Part shown: positions 10,354 to 23,400 of the stretch, in pieces | How positions within the stretch are numbered: position 1 is the stretch's first letter | Layout of the letters: the number at the start of each line of letters is the position of its first letter | NCBI GenBank assembly: GCA_038496445.1 | Contig: JALMLS010000076.1 | Span: 62,001-126,000, forward strand | Source of the DNA: Trichosphaerium sp. ATCC 40318 | Taxonomy: Eukaryota; Discosea; Flabellinia; Trichosidae | Direction: 5' to 3' | Length of the DNA stretch: 64,000 bases | Notes under the pieces: generated by a model | What the model was told of the DNA's origin: nothing | What the model saw: only the letters and a program-made list of their open reading frames with translations | The model's database searches: none | Program-made: the position numbers and the translations under genes

Positions 10354-12615
10354 TCAGAGCTTAGTCTGTTCTAACTTATCATATTCTAGCATAAAATTAT
10401 CCTTTCTACACTTCTCCCATGTGTTTACATCCCAGTACCAGTACGACCCGCGCTCGTATGTAGCAGTCTTTACAATTGGTTCTGTTCCAGGTAATCGCTG
10501 AAACCACACTTGAAGGTCCTTATGATACCGCCAATCTCTAGCATACCTAAAAAACAGAGTTAGTTTCTAAACACATGAAACATAAAGTTGGCAGACATTG
10601 TGTTCGGCGTTAAAATGACGTACAGTTCATCTGCGCTTGCTACTTGCTGTGTATCGTGTGGCATGCTGTAAAAAATATAGAATAGGGTTTCTTCAGTGAA
10701 GAAACTCATTTTATCTGTTGGAGGAAGCAGAGCATCGGGTTGTATAAAATAGCAAGCTGGAATGTTAAATTCTGGTTCTCGCTTCAATGGTGCTTCAGCC
10801 CACGGAGATGCGAATGTAGCGTATAATACACTAATATAAATACTTAGATGAAACAGTAATAAACGGGCAATGAGTAAAGACATACTTTGGAGAACTGAGG
10901 TCAAGACCAAGTGTAGTTAAGTCTGTTCCAAGTGCAAGCATGTTTAGGTCTCTATCCGTCATTTTTAATACTTTTAGGAGGCCCAACAAGCTGTAAGGGT
11001 CGTGTTGGACATAATTATCATATGGTTCACCAATTGGCGTTTGATTACTGAAAAGAGACTAAAGAAAACGTGTAAGCTCATTGAGGTACCGAAATTTTTT
11101 GTTGCAAATAAAAGAAATGGTGGTAACCTTTCTGGGACTTGTGGACACTGATTGTCCCATAGAATCATTACGTTGGCGCTTGACATTATATTCGTAGTTG
11201 CCAGATGTCCGCAGTGAGCCCTGATTTTGACCTAAACGAATAAATAAAGAAATTTTAACAAGAAAAACACTCCAAAACCCAGGCTGATTGTGGTCGACGT
11301 ACCTGACATAAGCTTACTTGGGGACATCATAAACGATGCGCTGTTTTGAAATTGGCCGGCCTAAATGATCAGATCGAGTTTAAAATGGGAAAAAACGTAC
11401 CATCGCATTATTCACGGAGTTATCTTGAGGAGCGCCTGGTTTACCACCAAGGGCTGGGAATTCTTGTTCATATCGCCGATCGCCTACAGTTACGTTGGAA
11501 AAAAATAAAAAACCGTTATTTAATCGCTAGACGTCAAAATATCACCCAAAAAACGTGAAAATAAAGGTTTTGCGAATAATTTGTGCGGTTTAGGTGAATA
11601 AAGGCCTTACCTGCTTGTTGACCTCCATTTGCCTCCCGAGAGTTTGACATTAAACTCTGGGAGTAAGATTGACTGCCTGACTGGTGATTTGTAGAATTAA
11701 ATCCATCGAACGATGAACTTAAACCAAGGTGACTAAGTCATAAAAATCAGTTACAAAATGACTAATTTTGGGTTTACCCCTTAGAGCTCGTCTGCCGAGA
11801 TCCAGATGTGGTTAAGCTGTGCGATTGAACCGGCGATTGAGGTGGGATTAGACCCATTCCCTGTCGTCCAGGCTAATTAACGTCAAAAATAACGCTAAAC
11901 TGTAAAACGAAAAAGGGATGACTGGGACTTGAACCCAGATTAACACGTCCCGAACGTGTGGTGCTGCCAATTACACTATCATCCCTAGTGCTTTAGCACG
12001 TGCACGGAGGGGCATGCGCAAAAAAACCCTAACAACACCAAACGCCATTGCGTATCACTGAAATTTGTTTTTCTGTCAAAAAAAAGTTATTAATTCGCAC
12101 CATTTCGCGATGTTGCACTTGGGTATTTTGCATTGACATTGGTATTTGTCCGCCCAAACCACGAGTCATCTGTTGTTGTGACAAAGACAATGATGATCGT
12201 ATTTGCTGAGAAGGTTGTGATGCTAGAAGAACGTTAGTGCCAAACTTAAAACTTACAATTAATGCACATACGTTGGTGTGGTTGCCGTAGTTGATCAACA
12301 CCCATATGTGGCATGTTCGATACGCTATTATTAACAGAATGGTGCGTAGCGGCTATACGACGGGAGGTCGAATTTAAAAGAGTGTGTTGTGGCGCAGGCT
12401 GCATCGTGTGTTGAGAGGATATGCTGTGTTGCGATTGTGTGGATGTTTGTCTGTGGTTTTGAAGGCCAGGTAGGTAGCTGTTTCGTATATCTTGACCAAC
12501 TTTAAAGGTATTAGAGAAGGAAAAATTTAAAACAAATTCAAATAGTAATTTTTCACATTTTAGGAGTTTTAAAACAACTGTGTCGTGAGGATGTGACTGT
12601 GTCACCATCGCCCAT
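10354..12615 (-). CDS. CNOT2: CCR4-NOT subunit CNOT2 (NOT2)
   Basis: Scaffold subunit of the CCR4-NOT deadenylase complex. The C-terminal NOT-box is clear: DPYSLLGLLKVLKMTDRDLN, LALGTDLTTLGLDLSSP, ATFASPWAEAPLKREPEF, SFFTEETLFYIFYSMPHD, then ARDWRYHKDLQVWF, YERGSYWYWD and a final NFMLEYDKLEQTKL before the stop at 10354-10356. Upstream exons give the family's conserved EFPALGG near 11440 and a Gln/Ser-rich N-terminal region (12.1-12.5 kb). Exons on either side of the tRNA at 11915-11985 join in phase 0. The true start is uncertain: the ATG codons at 12608 and 12615 are candidates, with a possible intron right behind. The downstream half could be a gene on its own beginning near 11860, but composition favours one gene. 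Confidence 0.82.
11910..11914 (-). terminator. Pol III terminator of tRNA-Pro
   Basis: Run of five T residues on the minus strand directly after the tRNA acceptor stem, the usual RNA polymerase III stop. Confidence 0.8.
11915..11985 (-). tRNA. tRNA-Pro (anticodon CGG)
   Basis: Complete cloverleaf on the minus strand: acceptor GGGATGA pairs with TCATCCC; D arm GTGT/GCAC; anticodon stem ACACG/CGTGT around loop TTCGGGA, anticodon CGG; T arm CTGGG/CCCAG with loop TTCAAGT. The A box reads TAGTGTAATTGG and the B box GGTTCAAGTCC. No tRNA intron and no encoded CCA. A TTTTT terminator follows directly (11910-11914 on the plus strand). It sits between two exons of the CNOT2 gene on the same strand. 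Confidence 0.93.
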
Positions 12616-12661
12616 AACTAGTGGTAAATAAAATATGTGCAAATGAGAGCGAGGTTTCATC

Positions 12662-13160
12662 TCATAAGCGTGGGACAATGTCCTTTTTGTTCAAATAGTG
12701 ATGGAGGGAATTATCTGATGCAAAGGGCGCACGCATAGAAGGCGGTGTCATTTTGCGTGATTGAACTGGTGAATAAGGGGCTTGAGGCGATATTGTATCG
12801 AGGCTAGTACCATAATAATGTGTTGATGGGTCTACAGCGCTACCAGGAGGACCGGCGTTCATACCAGGAGGATACATACCTGCTTTACCCTGTACATTTC
12901 GGTTAAATGCGTAACACTTCATTATTGCCATGAGTGGTTCTGGCGTGTACAAATCAAGCCCTTTTGTGAGCTTTGGTGGTTATTTGCACTCTTAAAAGCG
13001 ACAACGCCGAAATTGTGCTAAAATGATGTACCTTCTTATCTCGAGAGTAGTAGTAATCTTTAGGGTCAAAATGTTGATCTTGGTTAGGATCTATGACATT
13101 GTTTTTGAAGTAATCCAATTTTTGTTTACTCCGCGGCTGCATTGATCCTTTTTCGCTCAT
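12662..13160 (-). CDS. Unrecognised two-exon protein
   Basis: Exon 1 (about 13160-13032) reads MSEKGSMQPRSKQKLDYFKN and ends DYYYSRDKK before a GTACAT donor. Exon 2 (about 12960-12662) continues GLDLYTPEPLMAIMKCYAFN, then a Pro/Gly/Ser/Tyr-rich disordered stretch, and ends LNKKDIVPRL with a stop. Total about 142 residues. The open frames, matching phase and acceptor CACAAAAG support a gene. It lies upstream of CNOT2 on the same strand and has a similar disordered composition, so it might be a misjoined 5' part of CNOT2, but its stop codon and the lack of a donor argue for separation. No domain recognised. Confidence 0.45.
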
Positions 13161-14419
13161 TAGCCTTTAGAACGTTAGAATTGTTTGTTTTTTGGCAACA
13201 AAGAAGCGTTTTTGCGCAAACCCACTGTTGTAGAGTTGGGTAGTGGTTGTTGTAGATTGTATTAAAATAAAATTATTTTTCACAGTGAATTGCCAAAGCG
13301 GTTAGTGGATTAAACATCGTATCACAAATGCCACGTTCATTTTAATGAGATGTAGATAAATTCAAGCACAAAACAAAGCGATCGCACGCAAAAAAACAAA
13401 ATCAGTTTTGGTGAGTCATAAAGGCATAAAACAGCGCCTCAACGACTTCGCATATATTTTTACTGCGTATCAAGTAGATTTAAGGTTGTTTTAATGTGAG
13501 AGATTGTTTGGTTAAAATAGCTAGCTGCGACATACCTGCTTCAGTACTTAGTGCGAACGCAGAGCGTGCGTGATGTTGTTTTACACTATACTTTGGTGTC
13601 TAAAAGTCAGCTCGACTTCAGTTTAAAGAAATTGTTGGACTTTTTACTCTAGCCTCAATGCACAATACCCAGCGCTTCATTGGAGCTGTGCGAAAGAGAA
13701 CTAGTAGATTGCAAAAAAACGTTTTGTGAAGTTGTAGTATGCAACTGTACGCTCCTTATGAACAAACTCCACCGCTTACGCGTATCCACAACAAATTTAT
13801 GCTTCTGTACAACCGTCGTATGATTCTCCAGCACCGAATGTGCTACGGCAACAAATAATCGTAATATATGCCTACTGTAATGCCAGTGTTAAAGTTGTGA
13901 CATCTAAGTACTCAATTGTGGCAGCGCGAAAGAAAAAATTTCAACGCTTTGTGCGTGGTGCATGTACGTTAACGGGCAAGTTTGCCTGTCCTTGTCTTCG
14001 TTCATTGCCTGTTTCTTCGTTGTATTCTATTGGTGCGAAGGCGCTCTTCATTCGTGACAGATCCTAGCACAAGGTACAAAACCTCCACATTAGGCAAGTA
14101 AGTTTAATGATTTTAATAATCTAATTGCAAGAATTCTCAGCTTAATATTCGCAAATCTATCTGCATTTGCAGTATCCATTGGTTTATTGTTTATCTTGTA
14201 GCAGTGTTTTGATGAAATTCCGCCAAAATAACTTGACACAGAAGTTAATACTTTTCAGTAGAGATAAAGTGCAAGATGTGATTTTTTTTAACAGAAATAA
14301 AAAATATTGTTTTGCCGTTACCTAATCAATCATTCTACATTAAAGACAAGTTTTTTTTTACAAATGAGCAATTTATTGTTTATAAGTGATTTCAACAAGA
14401 TGTGGTACAGGTCGAGTAC
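13161..14419. other. Long intergenic region, possible weak genes
   Basis: About 1.26 kb between the gene at 12.7-13.2 kb and the 3' end of the giant surface-protein gene. A short plus-strand frame starts at 13739 (MQLYAPYEQTPPLTRIH), and another frame nearby reads Tyr/Pro/Gln-rich (YAYPQQIYASVQPSYDSPA). They are in different phases, and I could not join them by a normal intron. AT-rich elsewhere, with A/T runs. Nothing here is firm. Confidence 0.4.
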
Positions 14420-17400
14420 TTAGTATTCGACAACGTTGAGTGGTTGCTCTTGCGCCTCGCTGCGTTGCTGGCTTCTAGCAGATCGCGTAGAAGATCGGCT
14501 ACGGAAAGAATCGCGGGCGCTCTTGACAGTTCTTGATGACAACTCCTTGACTTGGTCGGACAAGTTGCCTAAGAAACCTCTTTCGCCAACTGTTCTGACC
14601 TTTGGTGTAGTCATTACTCTGGCGTCATTGTAGGCGCGCTCATCGTCAGATGGTTCATCAGAGGAGCTTGCGTCATCAGTGTCATCCAATGCGTTGGACA
14701 AGAAGTTTTGAGTGTTGATGGTAGAGGCGACTGGTAGATCGCTGGCACCAACGCTTTGCATCTCGAGTTGTTTATCTTCTTTTTCTTCGTTGTTCTTTCT
14801 TCTCTTTCTTCTGATTACAAAGAAAGCGACAAAGACGATACAACAGCAACACAATCCTGCGCCGACACCGGCTCCTGCCAAAGCGCTGAGCGGTACTGTT
14901 GGACCTTCTTCTTTAGCTTGAGCTTCACCAGCTTCTTCTTGAATAGAAGCTTCGATGGTAAAGAAGTATTCGAATTTTTGTTCGGCTGAGTCGTCGAATG
15001 TAGATTCGGCTGTTTCTTCAATGGAACGGACAAGCATACGTTTACGTTCAACGTTGGTTGTCGAAGAGGCACATTCACATCCAAACTTGTATTCTACGAG
15101 AACAACAGCAACTGTGCAGTATCGTGTAACGTTTACAGTTTCTAGAAGTGCTTGTAAGCGACAGAACAGTACAGTGATCAAGTGCAAAAATTTAACGTAC
15201 CAGGAGTAACGGTTCTGTTCGTAAAGAAGGTAAAACCGCTCTTATCTGTGAGGAGCTCGTCATCCATTCCAAAACCGATATCGGTGTATTGTGAACCACC
15301 GTATTCTTTGTCGAAGATAAGGTTGACGTTGTCGTCACCGACTGGGTGAACGAAAATCTTGAGAATCTCAGAAGAGAGGATTGTTGCGGCACCACCAGTA
15401 GTGACTTCGGCAAGGAAATGGACTCGTTGATCGTAATTGAACAATTGTTGAGGTATACGGTATTCTGAATCGACGAAAGCAGTAAGTTGACCTTCCAGTT
15501 CAATCTCAATTTCAGCTTGAGCACAGAAGTTTTCTGAGTTAATGGCAAGTACAATATCGCGCAAAGAACCTGTAGTAACAAAATGAGTACATTAAATAGG
15601 ACTAAGATGCTGCGTGTTTATATGCCGTACCTTCGTGTTGGCATCCTCTGCATCCGAATTCGAATCCTGCAGTGTAATCGGCAGTCAATTCGCACTCAGC
15701 ACCGACAAGAATGGTGATGATATGTTCTTGAGAACAGTATGCTGTTTCTTCAGTACAGTTCTCTTGTTCACCTTGTTCAATAGTGACTTCCTCAAATTGA
15801 GGTGTCACACCCTTTTTGCTGATATTGACGATCTCACGACCAATAATTTCAACAGGTACTGGACAAATGGACTTGACAATGATAATACCCTTTTGGAAAG
15901 GCAAACCAGCAACAGCTCCAGACAAGTCAATGTATTGTCTAATGATAGCAAACCTGTATGATGTGTGAGTGTGTGAACGGGAAATACTCGGATTGCTACG
16001 TACATGCAGTCATCAGGGGAAACCTCGGAAGTGTTTGGAGGAAGTGTGGTTGGTGGTTGAGTAGTAGGAGCAGCAGTAGTTGGAATAACAGTTGTTGGAG
16101 CAGCTGTTGTTGGAGCAACTGTCGTTGGTGGCGATGTTGTTGGTGGTGCAGTAGTTGGTACGGCAGTAGTTGGCGCGGCAGTAGTTGGCGCGGCAGTAGT
16201 TGGCGCGGCAGTAGTTGGAGCTTGGGTCGTTGGTCTCAATGTAGTTGGAGCCAATGTTGTCGGTGGCAACGTGGTTGGAGCAGCTGTCGTTGGTGGCGGT
16301 GGTACGTAAAAACCGAAATCAACAGTTGTGTCTTCTTCACCTGATGCAGGGGTTGTCACTTCAGAGCAAGACAATAACTAAATGATGTGAGTTTATGTTT
16401 TTAAGCATTCGAGTTTGTACCACGTCGTTCTTAAAGTTAGCCTTAGTAGCAAGTTCACCATTGGAATCCAAGTTTGGTGAATCGCCAACGCGTACTGGAC
16501 TGAGAACAAAGTTTTCACCTATTGTGGTCATGTAGTCGACACAAACAGTGTATTTAGTGTTAGGAAACAATCCATCTCTCTCTGTAAAGTAGTATTCGCC
16601 ACCTTCATTAGTAGTTGTGGAAGTTATTACTTCGTCATTTTCAGAGAAGAGTACGACTGTAACATCAGGGATGCCAACATCACTCTCTTCATCTTGAACA
16701 CCATCTCTGTTACTGTCTGCGAAGATAAAGTTACCAATCCTGACTGGAGCAGCAGTTGGAGGAGCTGTCGTTGGAGCAGCAGTCGTTGGAGCAGCAGTTG
16801 TAGGAGCAGCAGTTGTAGGAGCAGCAGTAGTTGGAGGTTGTGTAGTTGGAGCAGCTGTTGTAGGTGGAGTAGTCGTTGGAGGAGGTGTAGTAGGTGGCAA
16901 CGTAGTTGGAGGTTGCGTAGTTGGAGCAACTGTTGTTGGTGCGGCAGTTGTAGGTGGCAACGTAGTTGGAGGACCAGTTGTTGGTGGAGGAGTAAGGTAG
17001 AAACCAAAATCAATGGTCAAATCTTCTTCGCCAGCATCAGGTGATCTAGCATGTGCACAAGATTGAACCTGCAAGCTGAGTTAGAAATGTAATAAGTTTG
17101 ATAAGAAATGATACGCACAACTGAGTCAATAACTCTGTCTACACCGTTGGAATCTTCAACAGAATCTACAGCAAAAACTGGAGATGTTGAATAACCATTG
17201 CCAAGAGCTTCGACATATGAAACACAGATGATGTAGTCAGTGTTTGGTTCAACACCATCAGTTTCATCAAAAATATACGTTTCAGTAGTATATTTGGTAG
17301 CAATCAAATCTTCACCAGTGCTATCACGGAGGGTTACAACAAAATCAACCTCAGAGAAAGAGTCTTCTCCGACTTGGGAACCGTCTCTGTCGGAATCTTC

Positions 17401-20400
17401 GAAGATTCTGTCACCAATACGGACCGAAGCCTTTTGTGTTGGAGGAAGAGTGGTTGGAGGAGCTGTTGTTGGAGGTGGAGGTTTGTGAAGACCGAAATCA
17501 ATCGTCTCATCAGAGAAACCTTCACTTGGAGTGGTCACTTCAGCACAAGACATAAGCTAGAAAAATTTGTCAGCGGGAGCTATGTGGTAATGTTAAAGTC
17601 TGTACGTTGGTGCCATATGCGTCGTGTACTGCAGCAGCACCGTTTGAATCGTAGTAGTGGCTTGTTGTGAAGACAGGAGATGTTGTCCATTCGTCACCAA
17701 GCATGTCTTTGAAATCGACACAGATGATGTAGTCAGTTTCAGGAACCAATCCATCAGTTTCATCAAAGTGGTATTCACCTTCAGGTGTTGTCGTGGTTGT
17801 AGCAATCACAGTTTCACCTGTCTCATCGAGAAGAATGACTGGAATCTCTTCACCAATTGGTTCTTCACCTTCTTGGTCACCATCGTTATCAGAATCCTCG
17901 AATACTTTGTCACCAACTTGTACTCTTGGGAGAGGTGTTGGAGCGACAGTTGTTGGAGGAGCTGTTGGTTGGAGATCACCTGAATAATTCAATGAGTTGG
18001 TGATGTTAAAAAGCATTGACAAGCGACGTACATAGACTGAAGATCATGTTGTATGTTTCACCAACATTTCTGTAACCTGAAACAATTACTTTAAAAGTGT
18101 TGCCTGAGATTTGGGTTTCGGTCTCAGCAGGGAAGTTGGAAGAGAGAGGAGTCATGTGCTCGACATTGTAGTCGTCAAAAGTACATGTGTACTCAAGAGG
18201 AGGTAGATAACCTGCGCGAGCGGCAGTATTCATGATGACAATCATACCGTCAGAGTCGATATCAATTGACAAAGAGACTAGAATCATGTTAATACATTGT
18301 ACTAAAAAATAAGAAACTAAATGAAATATGACGTACTGAATCTATTGTCAAAAGTTTCTTCACTTCCAATAAATGGGTCGTCACCATCAGCGACAGTAAA
18401 GTCAGGCATATTAGGATTCTTTTTGTAGTATTCAAAAAGATTGACACCTTGCAAGTATGCTACGGAGAGCACACAGGTACCAGTCTTACCAACTTCAGGA
18501 CCATGAGCACAAGGGTATGGCGTTGGAGGAAGTGTTGTTGGAGGAGGAGCTGTTCTTGGAGGAATTGGAGGAAGTGTCGTTGGAGCCTCACCAGGAGCTG
18601 GAGTACCGCACAACTCTTGGAAGAAATATCCATAAGGACAATCTGGTGGAGTTGGAGCGGCTGTGGTTGGTGGCGCTGTTGTTGGGATGGCTGTAGTTGG
18701 AGCCTCTGTAGTAGGAGCCTCTGTAGTAGGGGCAGCAGTTGTTGGTGGAGGTGGAGGGAGATAGAAACCGAAATCGATGGTTAGATCTTCGTCACCTGCA
18801 CCTGGGGCTACTACATCATCACAAGCCAAAATCTAAAAGAATTTAGAACAAGCTCCACAAGTTAAGTAATGTAACGTACACTGTTCGAGTAGACAGCATG
18901 TACTGCACCCACACCATTAGAATCATGGGCTGAGGTGGTTTCATGGGCTGGACTCAAAGCGTATTGTGAACCAATGGCGCTCTGGTAGTCAACACAAACC
19001 TTGTAGTTTTGATTTGGTTGAACACCACTATCCTGATCAAAGTAGTAGTAACCCTGATCAGTGACTGTACTTGCGATGATATTGTCGCCAGCGGCATCCA
19101 AAAGAATTACTGTAAATACCGAAGTGAAAGCTAAATCACCACCTTGGTCGCCATCACGGTTTTCATCATAGAAAACAAAGTCACCAATTCGCACTTTAGG
19201 AAGAGGAGTTGGTGAAGCTGTTGTTGGAGGAGCGGTTGTTGGAGGAGCAGTAGTAGGAGCAGCAGTAGTTGGAGCAGCAGTAGTTGGACTAGCAGTCGTT
19301 GGGACAGCAGTTGGAGGAGCAGCAGTAGTTGGAGCAGCAGTAGGTGGTGGAGATGTCGTTGGTGGGGCAGTCGTTGGTGGCTCTGAAGTAGGAGCTCTTG
19401 TTGGAGCAACTGTTGGTTCTGGTGTTGGTGGAGCTGGGTGGAAACCGAAATCGAAAGAAGTATCGGAGAATCCAGAAGCTGGGGATCTGACAGGTGCGCA
19501 CGACATGACAAGCTCTTCGTTGACTACAGGATAGACAGATGGTTTACCATTTGAATCAGTAGTGGTGTCACTGCCTTGGTATTGGAGAGAAGGAACATAT
19601 TCTTCCTCAAGAACATGGTAGTTAACACAAACAATGTAGTTTGTCTCAGGAAGCAATCCAGTTGTTTCGTCAAAGTGGTATGATCCGAAAACAGACTGTG
19701 TTTGAGAAACAATTTCTGTTCCGTCTTCGCTGAGGAGGTACACTGGCATGGATTGAGAGAATGGGAATTCACCATCTAGATTGTGTGAGAGATGTGTTGG
19801 TTAAAGAAAATGAGTTGCGCACCATCAATGCCGTTCTCGTTGAAATCTTCGAAGATTGTATCACCAATAGATACTTCAGCAGGGGTTGGGGCAGCTGTTG
19901 GGGCGCTAGTAGGGACAGGCGTTGGTGGGGCAAGATAGAAACCGAAATCGATTGTCAAGTCTTCACCACTAGCTGGTGCGGTAACATTAGCACAAGCCAT
20001 CATCTATTCAAAGTTAGGTGGAATTACTCACTAATAATCGTACCATTTGGGAGTAATCTGATACTACAGTGGCTACACCGTTTGAATCCTCAAAGGCAGA
20101 AGCGGCAGATCTTGGAGAAAGCACATAGCTTGAGCCGAGAGATTTCTGGTAGTTAACACAAACAGTGAATTTTTTGTTTGGTTCAACACCATCAGACTCA
20201 GTAAAGAAATATTCACCAAGAGAGTTTGTTACGGTTTCTGCAAGTAAGTCACCGGTTTCATTAAAGAGCGCAACGTCGATTGGCTCGGTAAATAATTCGT
20301 GATTTTCTAAAGAACTGTTTAGTTTAGTTTGCTATGTAGTATATTGATACCTTGTGAACCAGATTGATCAATATCTTCAAAGATCAAATCACCGATGCGA

Positions 20401-23400
20401 ACAGGCGTAGCTGTTGGTGCAGCAGTTGTTGGAGGAGAGGTTGTTGGCGCAGCAGTTGTTGGACCCTCAGTTGGAGGAGGAGTCACAACAAATGGAGCTT
20501 GTGTTGTTGGAGCAGCTGTAGTTGGAGCAGCTGTTGTTGGTGCGGCTGTAGGAGCAAAAGTTGGAGGAGGAGGAATAAAGAATCCAAAATCAACGGACAT
20601 ATCCTCGAAACCTGAAGCAGGACTAGTCACAACAGCACAAGAGAGTACCTAATTTAATTAAGCCACAAATCAGAATAATTGAAAAATCGTACAGTATTCG
20701 CTTTGTATTCAGGGCGAGTGGCAGGAGAACCATCAGAATCAAGCATGGCTTCGCTGGCACGGACTGGACTTAGGTCGTAGTTTGCACCAATAGTGCTGGT
20801 GTAGTCAACACAAACTGTGTACTCGGTGTTAGGGAGTAGTCCATCATTTTGATCGAAAATGTATTCACCACTTTCATCAGTTAGTTTGACGACGTGTTCT
20901 TGATCGTTGATAAAGAGAATAACAGCAGCATTGCTGATTGGAGTATCATCTTCATCTTGGTGACCATCGTGGTTGACATCCTCGAAGACCTTGTCACCAA
21001 TCCTGACTGGAGCAGCTGTCGGAGCGGCAGTCGTTGGAGCAGCTGTCGTTGGAGCAGCTGTCGTTGGAGCAGCTGTTGTAGGAGCAGCAGTAGTTGGAAT
21101 AGCAGTTGTAGGAGCAGCTGTTGTAGGAGCGACAGTTGTAGGTGGAGTAGTCGTTGGAGGAGCTGTTGTAGGTGGCAACGTAGTTGGAGGTTGCGTAGTT
21201 GGAGCAACTGTTGTTGGTGCGGCAGTTGTAGGTGGCAACGTAGTTGGAGGACCAGTTGTTGGTGGAGGAGTAAGGTAGAAACCAAAATCAATGGTCAAAT
21301 CTTCTTCGCCAGCATCAGGTGACGTGGTATGAGCACAAGACATAGGCTAAAGGAGTAAGAGTACTGTTTAATTTAAATGCAATAGTACCTCATCAGAAAA
21401 GCTATGAGATTCTGGTTTACCGTTAGAATCTTCTGTAGCTCCAGTTGTGTAAACTGGAGAGAGTGAATAACCATTGCCAAGAGCTTCGACATATGAAACA
21501 CAGATGATGTAGTCAGTGTTTGGTTCAACACCATCAGTTTCATCAAAAATATACGTTTCAGTAGTAGATTTGGTAGCAACTACTTCGTCACTGTTTTTGT
21601 CGATTAAAGTTACAACAAAATCAACCTCAGAGAAAGAGTCTTCTCCGACTTGGGAACCATCTCTGTCGGAATCTTCGAAGATTCTGTCACCAATACGGAC
21701 CGAAGCCTTTTGTGTTGGAGGAAGAGTGGTTGGAGGAGCTGTTGTTGGAGGTGGAGGTTTGTGAAGACCGAAATCAATCGTCTCATCAGAGAAACCTTCA
21801 CTTGGAGTGGTCACATGAGCACAAGACATAACCTAGCAACTTGGTTATTGAAGCGACAACATTGGCAAAAGCGTACTCTGTCAGTGTATGCGTCATGAAT
21901 AGCAGGTACACCATCCGAATCGTAGTAGTGGCTTGTTGCGTATGCAGGAGATGTTGTCCATTCGTCATCAAGCATGGATTTGTAGTCGACACAGATGATG
22001 TAGTCAGTTTCAGGAACCAATCCATCAGTTTCATCAAAGTGGTATTCACCTTCAGGTGTTGTCGTGGTTGTAGCAATCACAGTTTCACCTGTCTCATCGA
22101 GAAGAATGACTGGAATCTCTTCACCAATTGGTTCTTCACCTTCTTGGTCACCATCGTTATCAGAATCCTCGAATACTTTGTCACCAACTTGTACTCTTGG
22201 GAGAGGTGTTGGAGCGACAGTTGTTGGAGGAGCTGTTGGTTGGAGATCACCTGAATAATTCAATGAGTTGGTGATGTTAAAATGCATTGACAAGCGACGT
22301 ACATAGACTGAAGACCATGGTATGAGTTTCACCAAGATTTCTGTAACCATCAACAAATACTTTGAAAGTGTTGCCGGATACTTGGGCGTCGGTCTCAGCA
22401 GGGAAGTTGGAAGAGAGAGGAGTCATGTGCTCGACATTGTAGTCGTCAAAAGTACATGTGTACTCAAGAGGAGGCAAGAAACCTCTACGAGCGGCGGTAT
22501 TCATGATGACAATCATACCGTCAGAGTCGATATCAATTGACAAAGAGACTAGAAGTGGTGTTAATAGAGCAAGGTACAATTAATTTAAACTAAAAATAAG
22601 AAACTAATGAAATATGACGTACTGAATCTATTGTCAAAAGTTTCTTCACTTCCAATGAATGGGTCGTCACCATCAGCGACAGTAAAGTCAGGCATGTTAG
22701 GATTCTTTCTGTAGTATTCAAAAAGATTGACACCTTGCAAGTATGCTACGGAGAGCACACAGGTACCGGTCTTACCAACTTCAGGACCATGAGCACAAGG
22801 GTATGGCGTTGGAGGAAGTGTTGTTGGAGGAGGAGCTGTTCTTGGAGGAATTGGAGGAAGTGTCGTTGGAGCCTCACCAGGAGCTGGAGTACCGCACAAC
22901 TCTTGGAAGAAATATCCATAAGGACAATCATCAGTAGTTGGAGCAGCCGTTGTTGGTGGCGCTGTTGTTGGCGGCAAAGTTGTTGGAGGAGCGGTTGTTG
23001 GCGCAGCGGTTGGTGGAGGTGGAGGGAGATAGAAACCAAAATCGACAGACAAGTCTTCTTCGCCACTAGCAGGCGTTGTAACATCAGCACAGGACATTAC
23101 CTAAATAACATTAGACAGCGTCACTTCAAAAGTTGCGTACATTATCGGAATAGGCAGCATGAACTTCTGGGCGGCCGTTAGAATCATGAGGGGCACTTGT
23201 TGCAAACGCTTGCGAGAGAGCATACTCGGAACCAAGAGCAGCTTGGTAGTCAACACAAACCTTGTAGTTTGTTTCTGGTAGCAGACCATCTAGTTCATCA
23301 AAGTCGTATTTACCGTCTTCAGTAGTTGTTGTAGCAATGACGGTATCGCCGTTTTCATCAAACAACACAACATCAATTTCTTCCGTGAAGAGATCATCAT

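Noticed and set aside
13739-14067. Possible Tyr/Pro/Gln-rich plus-strand gene
   Set aside because: The starting frame and the Pro/Gln-rich frame cannot be joined by a normal intron; left as unresolved.
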